From: Macrobrachium rosenbergii
Taxonomy: Eukaryota; Arthropoda; Malacostraca; Decapoda; Palaemonidae
Assembly (NCBI RefSeq): GCF_040412425.1
Contig: NC_089784.1
Span: forward strand, 37,174,070 to 37,238,069
Direction of reading: 5' to 3'
Length of the DNA: 64,000 nucleotides
In this document: piece after piece, positions 1 to 12,480 of the stretch
Layout: each line of letters starts with the position of its first letter
Numbering within the stretch: position 1 is the first letter of the stretch
Program-made: the position numbers and the translations under genes
Notes under the pieces: model-generated
Seen by the model: the letters and a program-made list of their open reading frames with translations, nothing else
Told to the model about the DNA's origin: nothing
Databases searched by the model: none

Positions 1-779
1 GTCGATTAGAATAAGAAATAGAAAGTGGAAATATATTAGCTGCCCTATCAGGACTTGATATTAACAAAGGTAACTTGCACTAATGTTTTGAATTTTACTC
101 TAATAAAAATGACAAGGAAACGATAATGTTAACAACAACACATGCAATTAATACTTTCTGATGAAAACGTCTCATAATTAAATGTTACCACTAATAACTG
201 TTAATAGATGGAAATCAAAATAAAAAATGCGACAAACATTAGATATGTAATATATCTGAAATTAGGGATCACAATGAATGCTTACGTATTAATAATTCAT
301 ATGAAACATTTATGAACATTACATACAGTGTTTCAAGGTAAGAAAGGCTTTTCAAATAAAAAAAATATACGCAATTCAACCGCTCACACAGAAGTAACGA
401 CCTACCAACGATTCAAAAACGAACTGGAATTTGAAACAAGCTTACAGCTCCTGGTGAGAGCAGAATGGCTGATAAAGGGCTCTGTAAGTAGACAGTAAGT
501 GTATTTCTGCACAAAAGGTTTAGATAAAAACACGCCAGTGCTCCACCTGCATGAGTTTTAATAGATGCAGAGCAAACACACATACAAACTTGCATACATC
601 AAAGTAAAGAACCGAATATAGTACAGCAGAAAAAGATTATGAAACGTACAAGCAAGAAGGTTTGTCACCCATACAGGAGTAACTTTTTTTTATACTTGCA
701 AATCTTATGCCACAAATATCAGTTCACATCAAATTCACTGTACCTTTGGAAAAATTTGCACCCAGAGGAAATGTAGCTG
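1..779. other. anonymous AT-rich noncoding DNA
   Basis: AT-rich sequence with no coding frame, repeat or RNA gene that I can support. Short open frames here lack recognisable motifs. Confidence 0.6.
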
Positions 780-860
780 AGAAGTGCTACTGGCCCGGCC
801 AGGATTCGAACCTGACCCTTTAGTTAGAAATAGTGATTATCTGGATATGAAGAAAATGAG
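780..860 (-). repeat. possible tRNA-derived SINE fragment
   Basis: Read on the minus strand, positions about 800-815 carry a good RNA polymerase III B-box (GGTTCGAATCC) in a GC-rich context resembling a tRNA T-arm. The matching A-box region is degraded or absent, and no cloverleaf can be folded, so this is not a tRNA gene. It most likely marks a truncated tRNA-derived SINE. No target duplication was identified. Confidence 0.3.
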
Positions 861-2003
861 TGATACTTGTGGTTTAATATTTGTGAACGTGCATACCTAC
901 ATTCAAAATCATAAGCAATATAGTGAACTGAATAATTGAAAGCAATGAAGCATACAAACACATCTACCTACATAAACAAAACGGCATGAAAGCAATAAAG
1001 CACATAAAATTTGAATCTGAAAAACTACCTCAATAGCGAATAAAATTGAGACCCGATTAAGCTCTAATTAATGAATCAATAGCGTTTACCATTTTACCAA
1101 AATGGTGGTGTTACCTAATTGAGTAGATAGAGGAAAGACCCCTTAATTAAGAGCTACGGTCTCACATGAAACGAGAGAGTAAGAGAGCGTTCGTTACAGA
1201 GAGCCCGATTGCCCTTTTTCAAGCGTTCTTTTTATCCCTCTCGTTTTGTGAAACACCATCTAGCTCGGAGTGATCGTTGCATAGCTGCGTCTCACCCCTC
1301 GGGTATATAAAGTTTCACAGGGGATTTGGCAAAAAATGTAGAAGGGTTTTCACGAGGATTTTCACACGGAAAGTAGAATGAAAGGACATATCGTGAAGGA
1401 ATAGGGTAACGTGCCTAGATATGTTTGAAGGAATACAGACTGAAGTAGGAGTTATTATCATTCGAAAATAGAGGTTTTTACAAACACCGAAATCAGAATC
1501 TCTCTCTCTCTCTCTTCAACGAGTTTCTCGTTCATTGTTTTAGTAGATGGGTTTAGATTCCAGATACCTAAAAATGAAGTAATTAACAAAGTAGTACCTT
1601 CAGTGGCACTACTTGCCATTTGACAGAACACTAAACTAATCTTCAATTGTAAACTGCTGTTGACATCTCATAACACGAATAATAACATTAGGCTGATAAC
1701 ATACAACCACATGGCAACGGCAGACTTTCGAATGAGAGAAAGGAATATTTCTCCTATAATGGGACAGGTGAACCTCTTTATATGAGTTACTTGCATCTAC
1801 AAGTTGCAAGTTCCCTTATACTGAAAAGATAAACAAATATATTCTGGTAATATACACAATATATTATTTAAGGTTACTCACCTGTATCCTAGTGATTATG
1901 ATTTACTGCAGAGAACTGGTAAATCCGATATTATGTATGTGGTATACAAGCTATTTTAGTGACCTTTCGAGTTCAGATTTTCTCATGAATACTACAAGTG
2001 TTA

Positions 2004-2005
<2 letters not shown>
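861..2005. other. noncoding DNA with a TATA-like motif and a short CT run
   Basis: No gene is recognised. A TATATAAAG motif lies at 1304-1312 in a locally GC-richer patch (about 1190-1330), but no transcript start or coding exon can be tied to it. A short CT microsatellite is at about 1498-1516. Confidence 0.45.
1304..1312 (+). promoter_or_regulatory. TATA-box-like motif (weak)
   Basis: TATATAAAG follows a relatively GC-rich stretch, which stands out from the AT-repeat background. No initiator or downstream exon is recognised, so this is only a candidate. Confidence 0.15.
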
Positions 2006-2063
<58 letters not shown>

Positions 2064-2133
2064 AAATGGGAACAAGCTGGGAAGAAGAAGAAGAAGAAGA
2101 AGAAGAAGAAGAAGAAGAAGATTATTATTATTA

Positions 2134-2162
<29 letters not shown>
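2006..2162. repeat. compound ATT / GAA / ATT microsatellite (LINE tail)
   Basis: An ATT run (2006-2062), a short unique spacer, a GAA run (about 2081-2120) and a second ATT run (about 2121-2160). The second ATT run directly follows the 3' end of the minus-strand LINE, whose expected tail is an AAT repeat on that strand. The array is therefore probably the expanded tail of that insertion. Confidence 0.8.
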
Positions 2163-2164
<2 letters not shown>

Positions 2165-2369
2165 AAGATAAACCCTATTCATATGAAACAAGGCCACAGG
2201 GGCCATTGACTTGAAATTCAAGCTTCCAAAGAATAAAGTGTTCTAGAAGGAGGTAAAGGGAAACACAGAAAGAAGATATCACTTATTAAAAAAGGCAAAA
2301 TAAATTAACAAATTAATAAATGACTAGATAAAGATGCAATTAAATTATTAAAATACAAGGAGAATTTTA

Positions 2370-2876
2370 TTAGGCTAGTAATGCACTGCATCTTCGCTTA
2401 AACTCTTGAAGCTCTAATTGCACAACAGTCTCAAGGAGATTGTTCCACACTCCAACGGTGTGAGGAATTAAAGACCTCTGGAACTGAGAAGTTCAACAGC
2501 GAGGCACATTTACTGCATATTGGTGCTGCTGTTCTGCAAATCTGTTTGCTCTCAGCAGGAAAAGGCGGTCAAGGATCTCAACTGTGAATGTGAAAGATCT
2601 CTGTTAAAATACAACTTATGAAAAATTGACAAACGACAGACAACAGTCGATGGTCCAAGTCATAACTGCTAATGCAGGAAACAGAAACCTACCACCACAA
2701 ACCACTATCCAAAAGAGGTAAGTCTCTGGCGGAAGCAGACATCCACACCGGAGGACATTATTCTAGTAAAGGAAGCACAAATGACCAAACAACAAGTTGC
2801 ATTGATTTTATCACTATAAATAAATATGAGGCCTTACAAACAATACCTAACTTTCGTGCGGCATTTAATGACACTT
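2370..2876 (-). pseudogene. LINE ORF2 C-terminal region
   Basis: Minus-strand translation gives ARKLGI, then FVLPLLEYCPPVW, then DLDHRLL and later NFSVPEVF. This succession matches the thumb/C-terminal part of jockey/CR1-like ORF2 (LEYC.PVW is the recognisable block). Several stops interrupt it. It is continuous with the RT remnant upstream and the 3' UTR downstream. Confidence 0.7.
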
Positions 2877-3640
2877 TCATAAGGTGTTTTCCAAAAGTAA
2901 GATGTGAGTCAGCCTCATACCCCACCGACTACACCATTCACTAATCCGGTCCATATCACGACTGAGACTAATGCCAGCTTCATTTCTCAAAAGTGGAGAC
3001 TTTACTACACCCACAAGTGTTGCATCATCGTCATGCTGAACAATCGTCTTTTCCAGGCCAGCAACCGTATCACTTGCAAAAATTAAAAGTAACAGTGGAC
3101 CAAAGAACTCTACCCTGTGGAACTCTAGACACAATAGGTCTTGGTTCACAAAAGACCCCATCAACAGCAACTCGCTGCTGCCTACTTGTGAGGAAATCTT
3201 GAAGTAAACCTAAAACATATCCACCCGTTACAAGGTTCTGAAGTTTATAAAAAAGTGACTTGTTATTTACTAAATCGAAAGCAGCACTAAAATCTGCTTG
3301 AATAACTCTACGCTCAGTACCCTTATCAAGGTTCTCTTGCAAATGGCATGTCAAATCTAAAAGAACATCGCAGGTACCTAACTGCTTCCTATATGCATAT
3401 TGACTATCAGCTAACAATCCCTTACATAGTGGCTTAAAGATAAGTTTTTATTCAAGTTTGGGGAGCAAGGTAGACGGAAATTGGTCTGTAGTTGCTACAG
3501 TCTGCAGAAATGCCATTCTTTGGAATAGACACTGTATTATTAAGCTTGCGCTCATCTGCAAAGATAATACGTCGAAATAAAAATCTAGAGAATCTACTAA
3601 TCTTGGGAGACGAAACACTAGAAACCTTTTCACAAAACAA
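2877..3640 (-). pseudogene. LINE reverse transcriptase domain remnant
   Basis: The RT is split over three frames. The first segment (about 3640-3450) ends with NYRPIS, a typical RT motif 1. The second (3417-3070) carries the motif A block ADFSAAFDLV (residues 41-50) and VPQG (residues 99-102, motif B). Immediately after VPQG the frame shifts, and the third segment (3170-2877) resumes with GPLLLLIFASDTV and then QHDDDATLVGV, where YADD is expected. The downstream SLSRDMDRISEWCSRWGMRL block is the usual follow-on sequence. The enzyme is non-functional from frameshifts and the changed catalytic tyrosine/alanine positions. Confidence 0.88.
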
Positions 3641-3956
3641 AGGGAAGAAACCATCAGGATCTCCCCAATCCCAGCTATCAAGATTATCAAATATTTTCTT
3701 AACATCCCTAGAGCGAAATTGGGAATTTTATAAGGATAGGTTCAGGATGACAAATAACTGCGTGAGGGACATTCTCAGCTGACTGCTTAGCTTAAAAGGC
3801 TCGATAAAGCAGTTCAGCCTTTTCCTTAAGGCCAGTAACCAATCTACCATCATCTGTTAGTAGTGGTGGAATGGAAGACGAGCCTGACCCAAAGATAGAT
3901 GATGTCAATTTTGTCCACCACTAATGAGGCTGAGTAATTACTTCAATTGTTCTATT

Positions 3957-4283
3957 TTAAGGAAAGATGGTGTAATTTTCATGTGAACGCTTTTGTCTCC
4001 ATGTATTCAACTTGGTCTGTTTGTTATGGTAAGGTCGTCTACATGGATCCTCAAACAATGGCTGGTCATTTGTCCTGAATTTGATGACCTTTCTAGGGAC
4101 ATGTCTTACTAAAATAACTATCGGTATTTCATTTAACTTCTTGGGATCTGGATCTGATATAGCATTTGAAATATTAAGTACCTGACAAGCTTCAATAATG
4201 CGATCCCAGTTGGCTCTAGATTTCAGCCAGACCATTTTTCCAATGGTGGCATTTGGAATATACTGACTGACAGATATGCCCAT
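3957..4283 (-). pseudogene. LINE linker between endonuclease and RT
   Basis: A 108-residue open stretch continues directly from the SDH motif and contains a basic segment (RRPYHNKQTKLNTW, about residues 82-95). This resembles the CxxAxxxRQ-like linker between endonuclease and reverse transcriptase in jockey/CR1 elements. It has no independent function and is part of the same broken ORF2. Confidence 0.65.
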
Positions 4284-4690
4284 CTCAACAGCGCAATGAT
4301 CGGAAGTGCCTATATACTCGCAGACCTTGGGTTTGACAATAGCTGGAACATCTGTGAATATGAGTTCTAATCCATTACCAAAAATATGCGTAGGCTTCTT
4401 AATTAGCTGAACAAAATCGGAGGATACACAGAACTGAAGAGCAGACCAGCCATGTTGATCTGTGGAATCTGCATTCAGCCACTCACTGTGCTTTGCATTG
4501 CAGTCTCCTCAAATGACGAATGAAGCTTTTGAGACCTGTGACTGAGTCATACAAATCCTCTCCAGGAGTCAGACATATATAGTATCGATTGCGGTAAACT
4601 TTATAGAACTTACTGAAAATCTTAAAACAAAGAACTTCATGGCAACTACAGTAATTTGCTCTATCACTGGACAAACTTGCAGCAATCTGA
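4250..4690 (-). pseudogene. LINE endonuclease domain remnant
   Basis: Translation of the minus strand shows GDCNAKHSEWL (canonical GDFNAHH-type endonuclease motif, with a stop just upstream), then THIFGNGLELIFTDVP and TSDHCAVE, the last being the conserved SDH catalytic motif. The order and spacing match the C-terminal half of an APE-like endonuclease of non-LTR elements. The N-terminal part lies in another frame and is poorly preserved (about 4480-4690). No active enzyme can be made because of stops and frame changes. Confidence 0.8.
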
Positions 4691-4698
4691 AAATGAGT

Positions 4699-4700
<2 letters not shown>

Positions 4701-4769
<69 letters not shown>
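4701..4769. repeat. CT microsatellite (~34 units)
   Basis: An essentially perfect CT run sits at the truncated 5' edge of the LINE copy. Confidence 0.98.
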
Positions 4770-4770
<1 letters not shown>

Positions 4771-5339
4771 AAGGTATTCATTTCAACAGAATAAACCGAA
4801 CTAATACAAAAGATTAATTATCTTGCAGAGGATAAATATAACAGTCGTCATGCTTCACGGTTTGCTTTGTCTCACAGAGCCTACATTGACCTTGTCTGGA
4901 TTTAATGTCAATTGTCTGTTTGTTTGTGGAGTTTCTTCCAGGATCAAAATAAAAGGGAAGACATTTAGATGAAAACTGAATTTTCTAGGTTACTGAAGCT
5001 TTATTAAAATTACTATCGTTAAATCTTCATTGGGAATATGACCTAGTCTTCAACAAGCTACAGATTATGAGTTAAATTAATATCACACTGACATCATCGG
5101 TAATGCAAATATGTTAATTCTTTGAATTAATGCATTTTGTTAATATAAACAATCCTGATAAATAATTTCTCACGTCATAGCACTCATATGACTAACATAT
5201 ACCTAACTATACTTCCATGCCTTGGAAAATGAGCGTCATACATGGAATAGGGTAAAATTAATAAGCGTAAGTTCATAAACATATAAAATACTACAAAATA
5301 AATTATGGGGAGTGCCTTTCTGGTAAAATAATAATCCAT
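4770..5339. other. anonymous noncoding DNA
   Basis: No gene, repeat family or RNA is recognised between the CT array and the next compound array. Confidence 0.55.
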
Positions 5340-5362
5340 CTCTCTCTCTCTCTCTCTCTCTC

Positions 5363-5443
<81 letters not shown>
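5340..5443. repeat. CT then AT compound microsatellite
   Basis: A CT run (5340-5363) is followed directly by an AT run (about 5365-5442). Confidence 0.98.
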
Positions 5444-5446
<3 letters not shown>

Positions 5447-5589
5447 ACCTTGTGAACTACATGAGGTAAAGGCGTCGTCATTATTACTCCATGTTTTATG
5501 TCTAAAAGGCGTGAGCAATGTACTTATACAATTCCCTATGAGTGTAAATTTCCATGGCAAAAGACTGCAATTTTAAAGGATATTTGTGG

Positions 5590-5592
<3 letters not shown>

Positions 5593-5686
<94 letters not shown>

Positions 5687-5698
5687 CATACATACATT

Positions 5699-5789
<91 letters not shown>

Positions 5790-5812
5790 TACATGTGTGT
5801 ATGTGCGTGTGT
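5593..5812. repeat. AT - CATA - CA - AT compound microsatellite
   Basis: Successive blocks are AT (5593-5682), CATA (5682-5698), CA (about 5703-5730), AT (5731-5784) and a GT-rich tail. Block boundaries are sharp. Confidence 0.98.
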
Positions 5813-6282
5813 GTTTATCTAAAGTGAAATAAATTATATCTAGGATTCAATTTCAACATTTGATACTACTTGAGTGATTGTTTATTCGGCGCTGTTTCCA
5901 CTCTTTCGATAAAAGTTCTATTTCACAAATATATGTAAAGGAACAAAAATATCTTTGCTACCATCCACATCTCCATGTTAAATCCTAAAGCCAACATAAA
6001 ACAAGCACGGAAGGACAAACAAGTAAAACAAGCCCAAACTAGAATAAAACTATATGTTTGGGGTAGAAACGAATGTATAAATACAAACATGTCCAACTGC
6101 TAGACAAGTGAATGTTTATGGCAGTGTCGGTCAGGCCGTCATCTGAGAATGAACATGCGCAAAGAATTCACCCATCCTCCCTGGAATAAAGAATAAGAAG
6201 AAAAAGAAGAAAATGAAGAATTGGAAGAAGAAGAAGGACGTGACCTGGACGAGAAAACAACTCGGAGTGACAGTTTCCCCTC

Positions 6283-6330
<48 letters not shown>

Positions 6331-6814
6331 GTTTATATGAGAAGTTTCTTTCAGCTCTGAAAAAGCTTCTTTAATCTACATACATGAAAAAATGTTGAAA
6401 TTAATATTTTACACCCAGGCTACTGTAAGAAAACCATTATGAACTGACACAATATGGCTACTGCATGAGTAAAAAGGAATGAACTACGTAAAATTAATGT
6501 CCCTTGAAATATAAATAAAAACTACTCAGAGACTTTTATGAGAAAGGTATAAAAAGACTGAAGTATGTACAATGAGTGGGCTGAGAAAAACTATCCTTTT
6601 ACAGCAGTAAAAAAAAAAAAGGAAAATCCAGAAACAAGAATTTGTCTTCGAAAATGTGGAGGGTGACCACATCGTATGAGGCCATCCATCTGGGAACTCC
6701 CTTGAAATAACATTTGTCACAGAGGGGAAAGAGGGATACATCCTTCTGCAAGCTTTCCTTCTGGGGAGAGGCTGAGAGAATATTCGAGTGAAATTGTTGA
6801 TTTTTCCCCTACTT
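5813..6814. other. anonymous DNA with a CT run
   Basis: No gene is recognised. It contains a purine-rich AAG/GAA patch (about 6186-6240) and a CT microsatellite (6284-6327). Confidence 0.5.
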
Positions 6815-6990
6815 ACTTCGTTGGTTTCCGGGCCGCATTATGACCTACTGCCTTTTACAATACATGTCTAAGATTTGATGTTAAGTTTTCCTTCTTTTTT
6901 CAACAAAGTATGAGTGTTAAAGCACTGTTTTATCCGGCCTTGGGGCATGTATATTTTTGTGTATAAACTCTCATGGAAGAATTTTACTGC
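6815..6990 (+). repeat. dispersed repeat family E, copy 1
   Basis: Shares the core GCATTATGACCYACTGCC and flanking blocks (CTGGNTTCCGG before it; TTTTATCYGG and GTGTATAA-like blocks after it) with copies at about 58915-59080, 44075-44190 and 30300-30420. The family is unnamed here. It has no coding potential, tRNA head or clear terminal repeat that I can see. Confidence 0.55.
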
Positions 6991-8194
6991 ATATTTTATC
7001 TAATAAAATTTCAAAGAGATGTTACGCTCTGTGATCAATTAACCTAGTTTTTGTGTATTGACAAATGTGACGTCACCATGGTATGGGCTCAGTTACTTTT
7101 GGAAGATTTTGAGTTACAAAGACAAAGTGCACTTTGAACCTCACATCAAAAGATTCAGTTGGCAAACACAAAAGCCGGTGTACTTTCTGATACGTCAATT
7201 TACTCTCTCTTTCTCTCTTCTATTGGTTTACAGCCCACCATTATACTCTGCCAGTCTGCTGTCCACCTGCCTGTCTGTCTGTCTCTCTGCGTAGATAACT
7301 TTTTTTCGTGACCCACTTTGAAGTTCTTACCCCTCCTTTCCTTTCTCATTCGTTCCCAGCGTCTATACATACTGCTGTTGCTGTTGTTGTTATTGCTGCA
7401 ATGACTATTAAAAGGTATCGCCCTCCCGCCAACCCTATTCCCCAGTTTCACAGTGCCAACTCAATCAAGTAATTAAGAGGTAACACAAAATACTGTATTT
7501 ACCCAACTGGCCTTAGGAGAACCTGAAACCAGTTTCAGTCTAAATTGTAATGGACTCCTTCATGCACTTCTAATATATATAAGATATGTAATATTAAATA
7601 TTATTACAAATATATAATATTACATTTACAAATCTAAATTGAAAACTACACCAGTTCTACTTACTGTTCTTGGACCTCTTCTGTCAATACGTTTCTAAAT
7701 GCTGGTGGTGTCGACTTTAATTTCCATATATTACAACACCTTCTTTTTTCCATCAGACTTGAAGTTTTCTCTATACATGTCCCCTCCCTATCGTCCTGCT
7801 TAACTTTATAGAATCACTTTTTCACAAAGGTAAAATTCCACCGAAGAAACTAATAAAAAAACACAGACAACCGTGCTACGTCTATACAACCGAGGGTAGG
7901 TGACAATGTATCTCTCTCCCTTATAAATTCCTGTAGAGTTGCCAAAAACACGGGACATAGTCGAAGTTTTTGGTCGAAGGTGGGACAGAGGAGAGCGAGG
8001 GGCGAGGGCATGGCTAATCTTTACACCAAGGGGAATGAGGGGAATGTGAATCAGATTGGGGAACTTCAAACGTAAAGCCATATAAAGGGGAAAATAAGCA
8101 CAGCCAATTTCATTCGGAAGTGCCCCCAATAAAACCTATCTTTTAACTATAGTAGGTAATAAACATGGCTATGTTTTTTCTCGCTTGCTCTTAA

Positions 8195-8199
<5 letters not shown>
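6991..8199. other. anonymous noncoding DNA
   Basis: No gene is recognised. Pyrimidine-rich patches occur at about 7200-7290. Open frames on both strands lack motifs and are not supported. Confidence 0.5.
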
Positions 8200-8254
<55 letters not shown>

Positions 8255-8461
8255 ACTGCAGTGAATATCTCTCTCTTAATACTTGCTACCTGGTTCCCCA
8301 CTCTCTCTCTCTATCTTTCTCTCTCTTTTAAAAGGTCTTTTCAAGTCGAGCCTATTTTGGATATTTACGGCTTTCCAGTCTTCCGTTTGGAACCTTTCCA
8401 TCAGGCCTTCCTCAGCAGTGGGGCAATTTCCCTCTTCTTTATTCTTCCATAGTCTATTCAG

Positions 8462-8519
<58 letters not shown>
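8200..8519. repeat. two CT microsatellites
   Basis: CT runs at about 8200-8252 and 8465-8518, with pyrimidine-rich but non-repetitive sequence between. Confidence 0.97.
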
Positions 8520-8521
<2 letters not shown>

Positions 8522-8778
8522 TTGTGGAGTATACTGTAATCCTCCATTAGTACGCACCCCAATAACTTTCCCCTAAATGTGACTTGACACCTCGCAGTAT
8601 TTCTTAAATTCTTCACAGGTTTTCTTCCCCCTTTCTTTTTACTTTTTCCGATTTGTTTTAGCTTTACTTTTCTCTTCCCGTATTGAATGAGAATACAAAT
8701 TCAGTAAATTCTTTGCATGTAAATTGAGCACTTGAAAATTTCTCGCTTTATCTTTGGTCATACTTAGTTCTATTTGTG

Positions 8779-8814
<36 letters not shown>

Positions 8815-9310
8815 CTCTCGATAGCCAATGTAGGAGAAAGAGCGTGCGAGAGACACCAATAAGTTGAAATTCTACTAAAAATCAAATATATATAGTGGTG
8901 ACATAGAGAGAGAGAGAGAGAGAGAGGGGAGGGGGGTTTCGACTGTACTTCACGTCAGTGATATACAAGACGCATAGACGCGTTTATCTGCAAAACGCTC
9001 TCCTTATCTCTCTCTTTCTGTCTCTAAAGAAAAGGGTATCTAATTCAGCACTTATGAACAGGGAGTAAACAAAAGCTGGAAAAATCTTAATGCGATGTTT
9101 TATCTTTAGAGGAGCAGAGATAAACATTTTATGCACCAACAATTATTCATTTGTAAGAGCTCATACCCGAATTATCTCGAGGCCTTGCAAGAATGCAAGT
9201 TCAGTTCAGAGAAGTCAGAGAAATAGAACAGAGATTCTGCTAATGCTGAATGTAATAGTGAAAAGGGACAAGAGAGACCATTAAACAGCTACTGCCAGTA
9301 CTGACCTTGG

Positions 9311-9313
<3 letters not shown>
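8520..9313. other. anonymous DNA with GA runs
   Basis: Contains GA microsatellites at 8779-8813 and 8904-8927; otherwise no recognisable feature. Confidence 0.5.

Positions 9314-9400
<87 letters not shown>
9314..9400. repeat. GA microsatellite (~43 units)
   Basis: An essentially perfect GA run. Confidence 0.98.
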
Positions 9401-9402
<2 letters not shown>

Positions 9403-9575
9403 CTCTTATTACCAAATACATAATTCATTATATTTTATACAACAGTATGGTATACAGAGCTAAGCTGACCTCCGGTGAAACTCGGCCCAGAACACACCCA
9501 TACACGTCTTCATCCCTTCCAAGGAAATAATTCAGTTATGTTTGCCGTTTGACATCCTGAGGGGAGGCTGCACAG

Positions 9576-9657
9576 AAGAGGAGGAGGAGGAGGAGGAGGA
9601 GGAGGAGGAGGAGGAGGAGGAGGAGGAGGAGAGGAGGAGGAGGAGGAGGAGGAGGAC
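9576..9657. repeat. GAG trinucleotide microsatellite
   Basis: GAG/GGA run of about 80 bp with one phase slip near 9630. Its poly-Glu or poly-Pro readings are repeat artefacts. Confidence 0.97.
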
Positions 9658-9739
9658 GTTAGACAGGAAGAGGAAGCGTGATAGGAAAGACACCAGCCAA
9701 TTTTTATTTTCATTTTCCCTTTTTCAAAAACTCCACGCA

Positions 9740-9995
9740 CTCCCGGATGAACCCTAACCACGTTAAGTTCATTTAGCATCTCTTCCTTTTCCCTCCCTCT
9801 CCGGGCAGACGGAGGGCTTTGCATTCCTCGGCGTTTGTGGGCTCTTCGTACAAGCTTTTCCCATTGGCCGTGTGACGGGCGGGAATGAAAGGGAGACAGG
9901 GTGGGGGGAAAGGACGAAAACCCCGAGGAAAAGGACACAGTGATGGATGGTAGCGGTGGCGGTCAATCCAACTGTCGCCCGGGGAGAAATGTATG
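9740..9995. other. GC-richer island with CCAAT/GC-box-like motifs
   Basis: This stretch is clearly richer in G+C and CpG than its surroundings. Near 9868-9892 it contains ATTGG (inverted CCAAT) about 10 bp from GGGCGGG (GC box). No exon or transcript is recognised. It could be a promoter remnant, an undetected small exon or the body of an old repeat. Confidence 0.3.
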
Positions 9996-10026
9996 AACTG
10001 ATGGGGTGAATTGAAAGTTGTAGAGA

Positions 10027-11330
<1,304 letters not shown>

Positions 11331-11958
11331 TTTGTGTATGAAAGGATGTATGTATGTATATATTTGAGTGTGTATAATTTACTGGTTACTTTCATCAGAT
11401 TGGCATGCATTTTAACAGCCACAATAGCTTCTAAATTCTTCTATTTCCACACACCGCTTGCTACACTTACTTCAGCAAGCTTTGAATCCACAAAGAAAAT
11501 GAATGAAGGGGCTCTTTGTTCTATGTTGAGAGTTACTGCAGGCACACTAGCTTTAGCAAGGTTTTTAGACATCTTGCTGCAGAGATGGATAAAATATCCC
11601 TATTACCTCACGAATACGTATACCTATCGAATTCAAGACACATTCTAGTCGAAATGGAATTTAGAAGGTGAAATTAACAAGTTAATTATACATTATTCAC
11701 AACCTACAAAGCAGATAAGCTGCTAAAGTACTATGCTACGACAATAAAAAGTTGTCGGTTTCAGCACCTGCAAAATGTATCCTAATTTGATATGTATACA
11801 TATGTATGAGATAAAACAGATTCTTCTTGACTTCTTTCCACGAAAACAAAAGCCTATTTATTTACTTCCCACTTGAATTCAAGACTTATTGAGATGAGAG
11901 TATCTAAAAAAAAATGAGTATATCGAGAAGTTAAGAGTTCACTGGGGCTAAGATATGT

Positions 11959-11960
<2 letters not shown>
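11331..11960. other. anonymous noncoding DNA
   Basis: No recognisable coding or repeat content. The frame running out of the AT array to 11648 is not supported as a gene. Confidence 0.5.
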
Positions 11961-12036
<76 letters not shown>

Positions 12037-12058
12037 GTATATATAATAAATATATATT

Positions 12059-12121
<63 letters not shown>
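11961..12121. repeat. two AT arrays around an AT-rich imperfect palindrome
   Basis: AT runs at 11961-12026 and 12062-12120 flank a short AT-rich self-complementary spacer (12027-12061). Confidence 0.95.
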
Positions 12122-12125
<4 letters not shown>

Positions 12126-12299
12126 TTCTCCAAATTCTCCTTATTCATAGGTTTAAATTTGTGATAAATAAGCTTCTAATCTCTTGTGTAAATACCTCTT
12201 AGCCTTTACTATGAAACCCACACAGTATCCCAATTTCTAATTTATGCACAGATATATTTACACGAATATAAATACGCGGGAATGCAGATATCTTAATGG

Positions 12300-12480
12300 C
12301 TTCTGTCTCTGCGCATCTCGGAGACGTCCTTTACACAACAGGGCAACCGTCTCCTCCTCATTCATTCCGGTAAAATATCGTCCAAATAAATCTCGAACTC
12401 GGGTTCAAGCAAATGCCCCGGAACCATTAGGCTAAAGACTTCTTGGCCATTTCGAGTCTTCTTCCGTTTCTCCCTTAAGG
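12300..12480 (-). repeat. tRNA-derived SINE head (family C)
   Basis: On the minus strand there is an A-box-like block (TAGCCTAATGGTT, near 12424-12436) followed about 25-30 bp later by a B-box-like GAGTTCGAGATT (near 12390-12403). The layout is that of a tRNA-derived SINE head. The intact cloverleaf of a tRNA gene is not present. The 3' body and target duplication were not delimited. Confidence 0.5.

Larger units (their letters stand above)
2161..4694 (-). mobile_element. jockey/CR1-like non-LTR retrotransposon, 5'-truncated and decayed
   Basis: Minus-strand LINE relic of about 2.5 kb. In element order it contains an AP-type endonuclease remnant (about 4690-4250), a linker (4283-3957), a reverse transcriptase (about 3640-2880), a C-terminal region (about 2880-2370) and a 3' UTR ending at an AAT tail (2162). 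The intact ORF2 would nick target DNA and prime reverse transcription. This copy is dead: the reading frame shifts several times, stops occur in the endonuclease, and the catalytic YADD of the polymerase is altered to HDDD. The 5' end stops near a CT microsatellite (4701-4769), so ORF1 and the endonuclease N-terminus are missing. Clade assignment is from remembered motif patterns; CR1 versus jockey is not resolved. Confidence 0.85.

Noticed and set aside
1304..1312. A confident core promoter at the TATATAAAG motif
   Set aside because: TATA strings are very frequent in this AT-rich window and no exon follows; kept only as a weak candidate.
9510..9938. 142-residue frame with poly-Ser/poly-Pro on the minus strand
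   Set aside because: Its core is the GAG trinucleotide array, and flanking residues show no domain.
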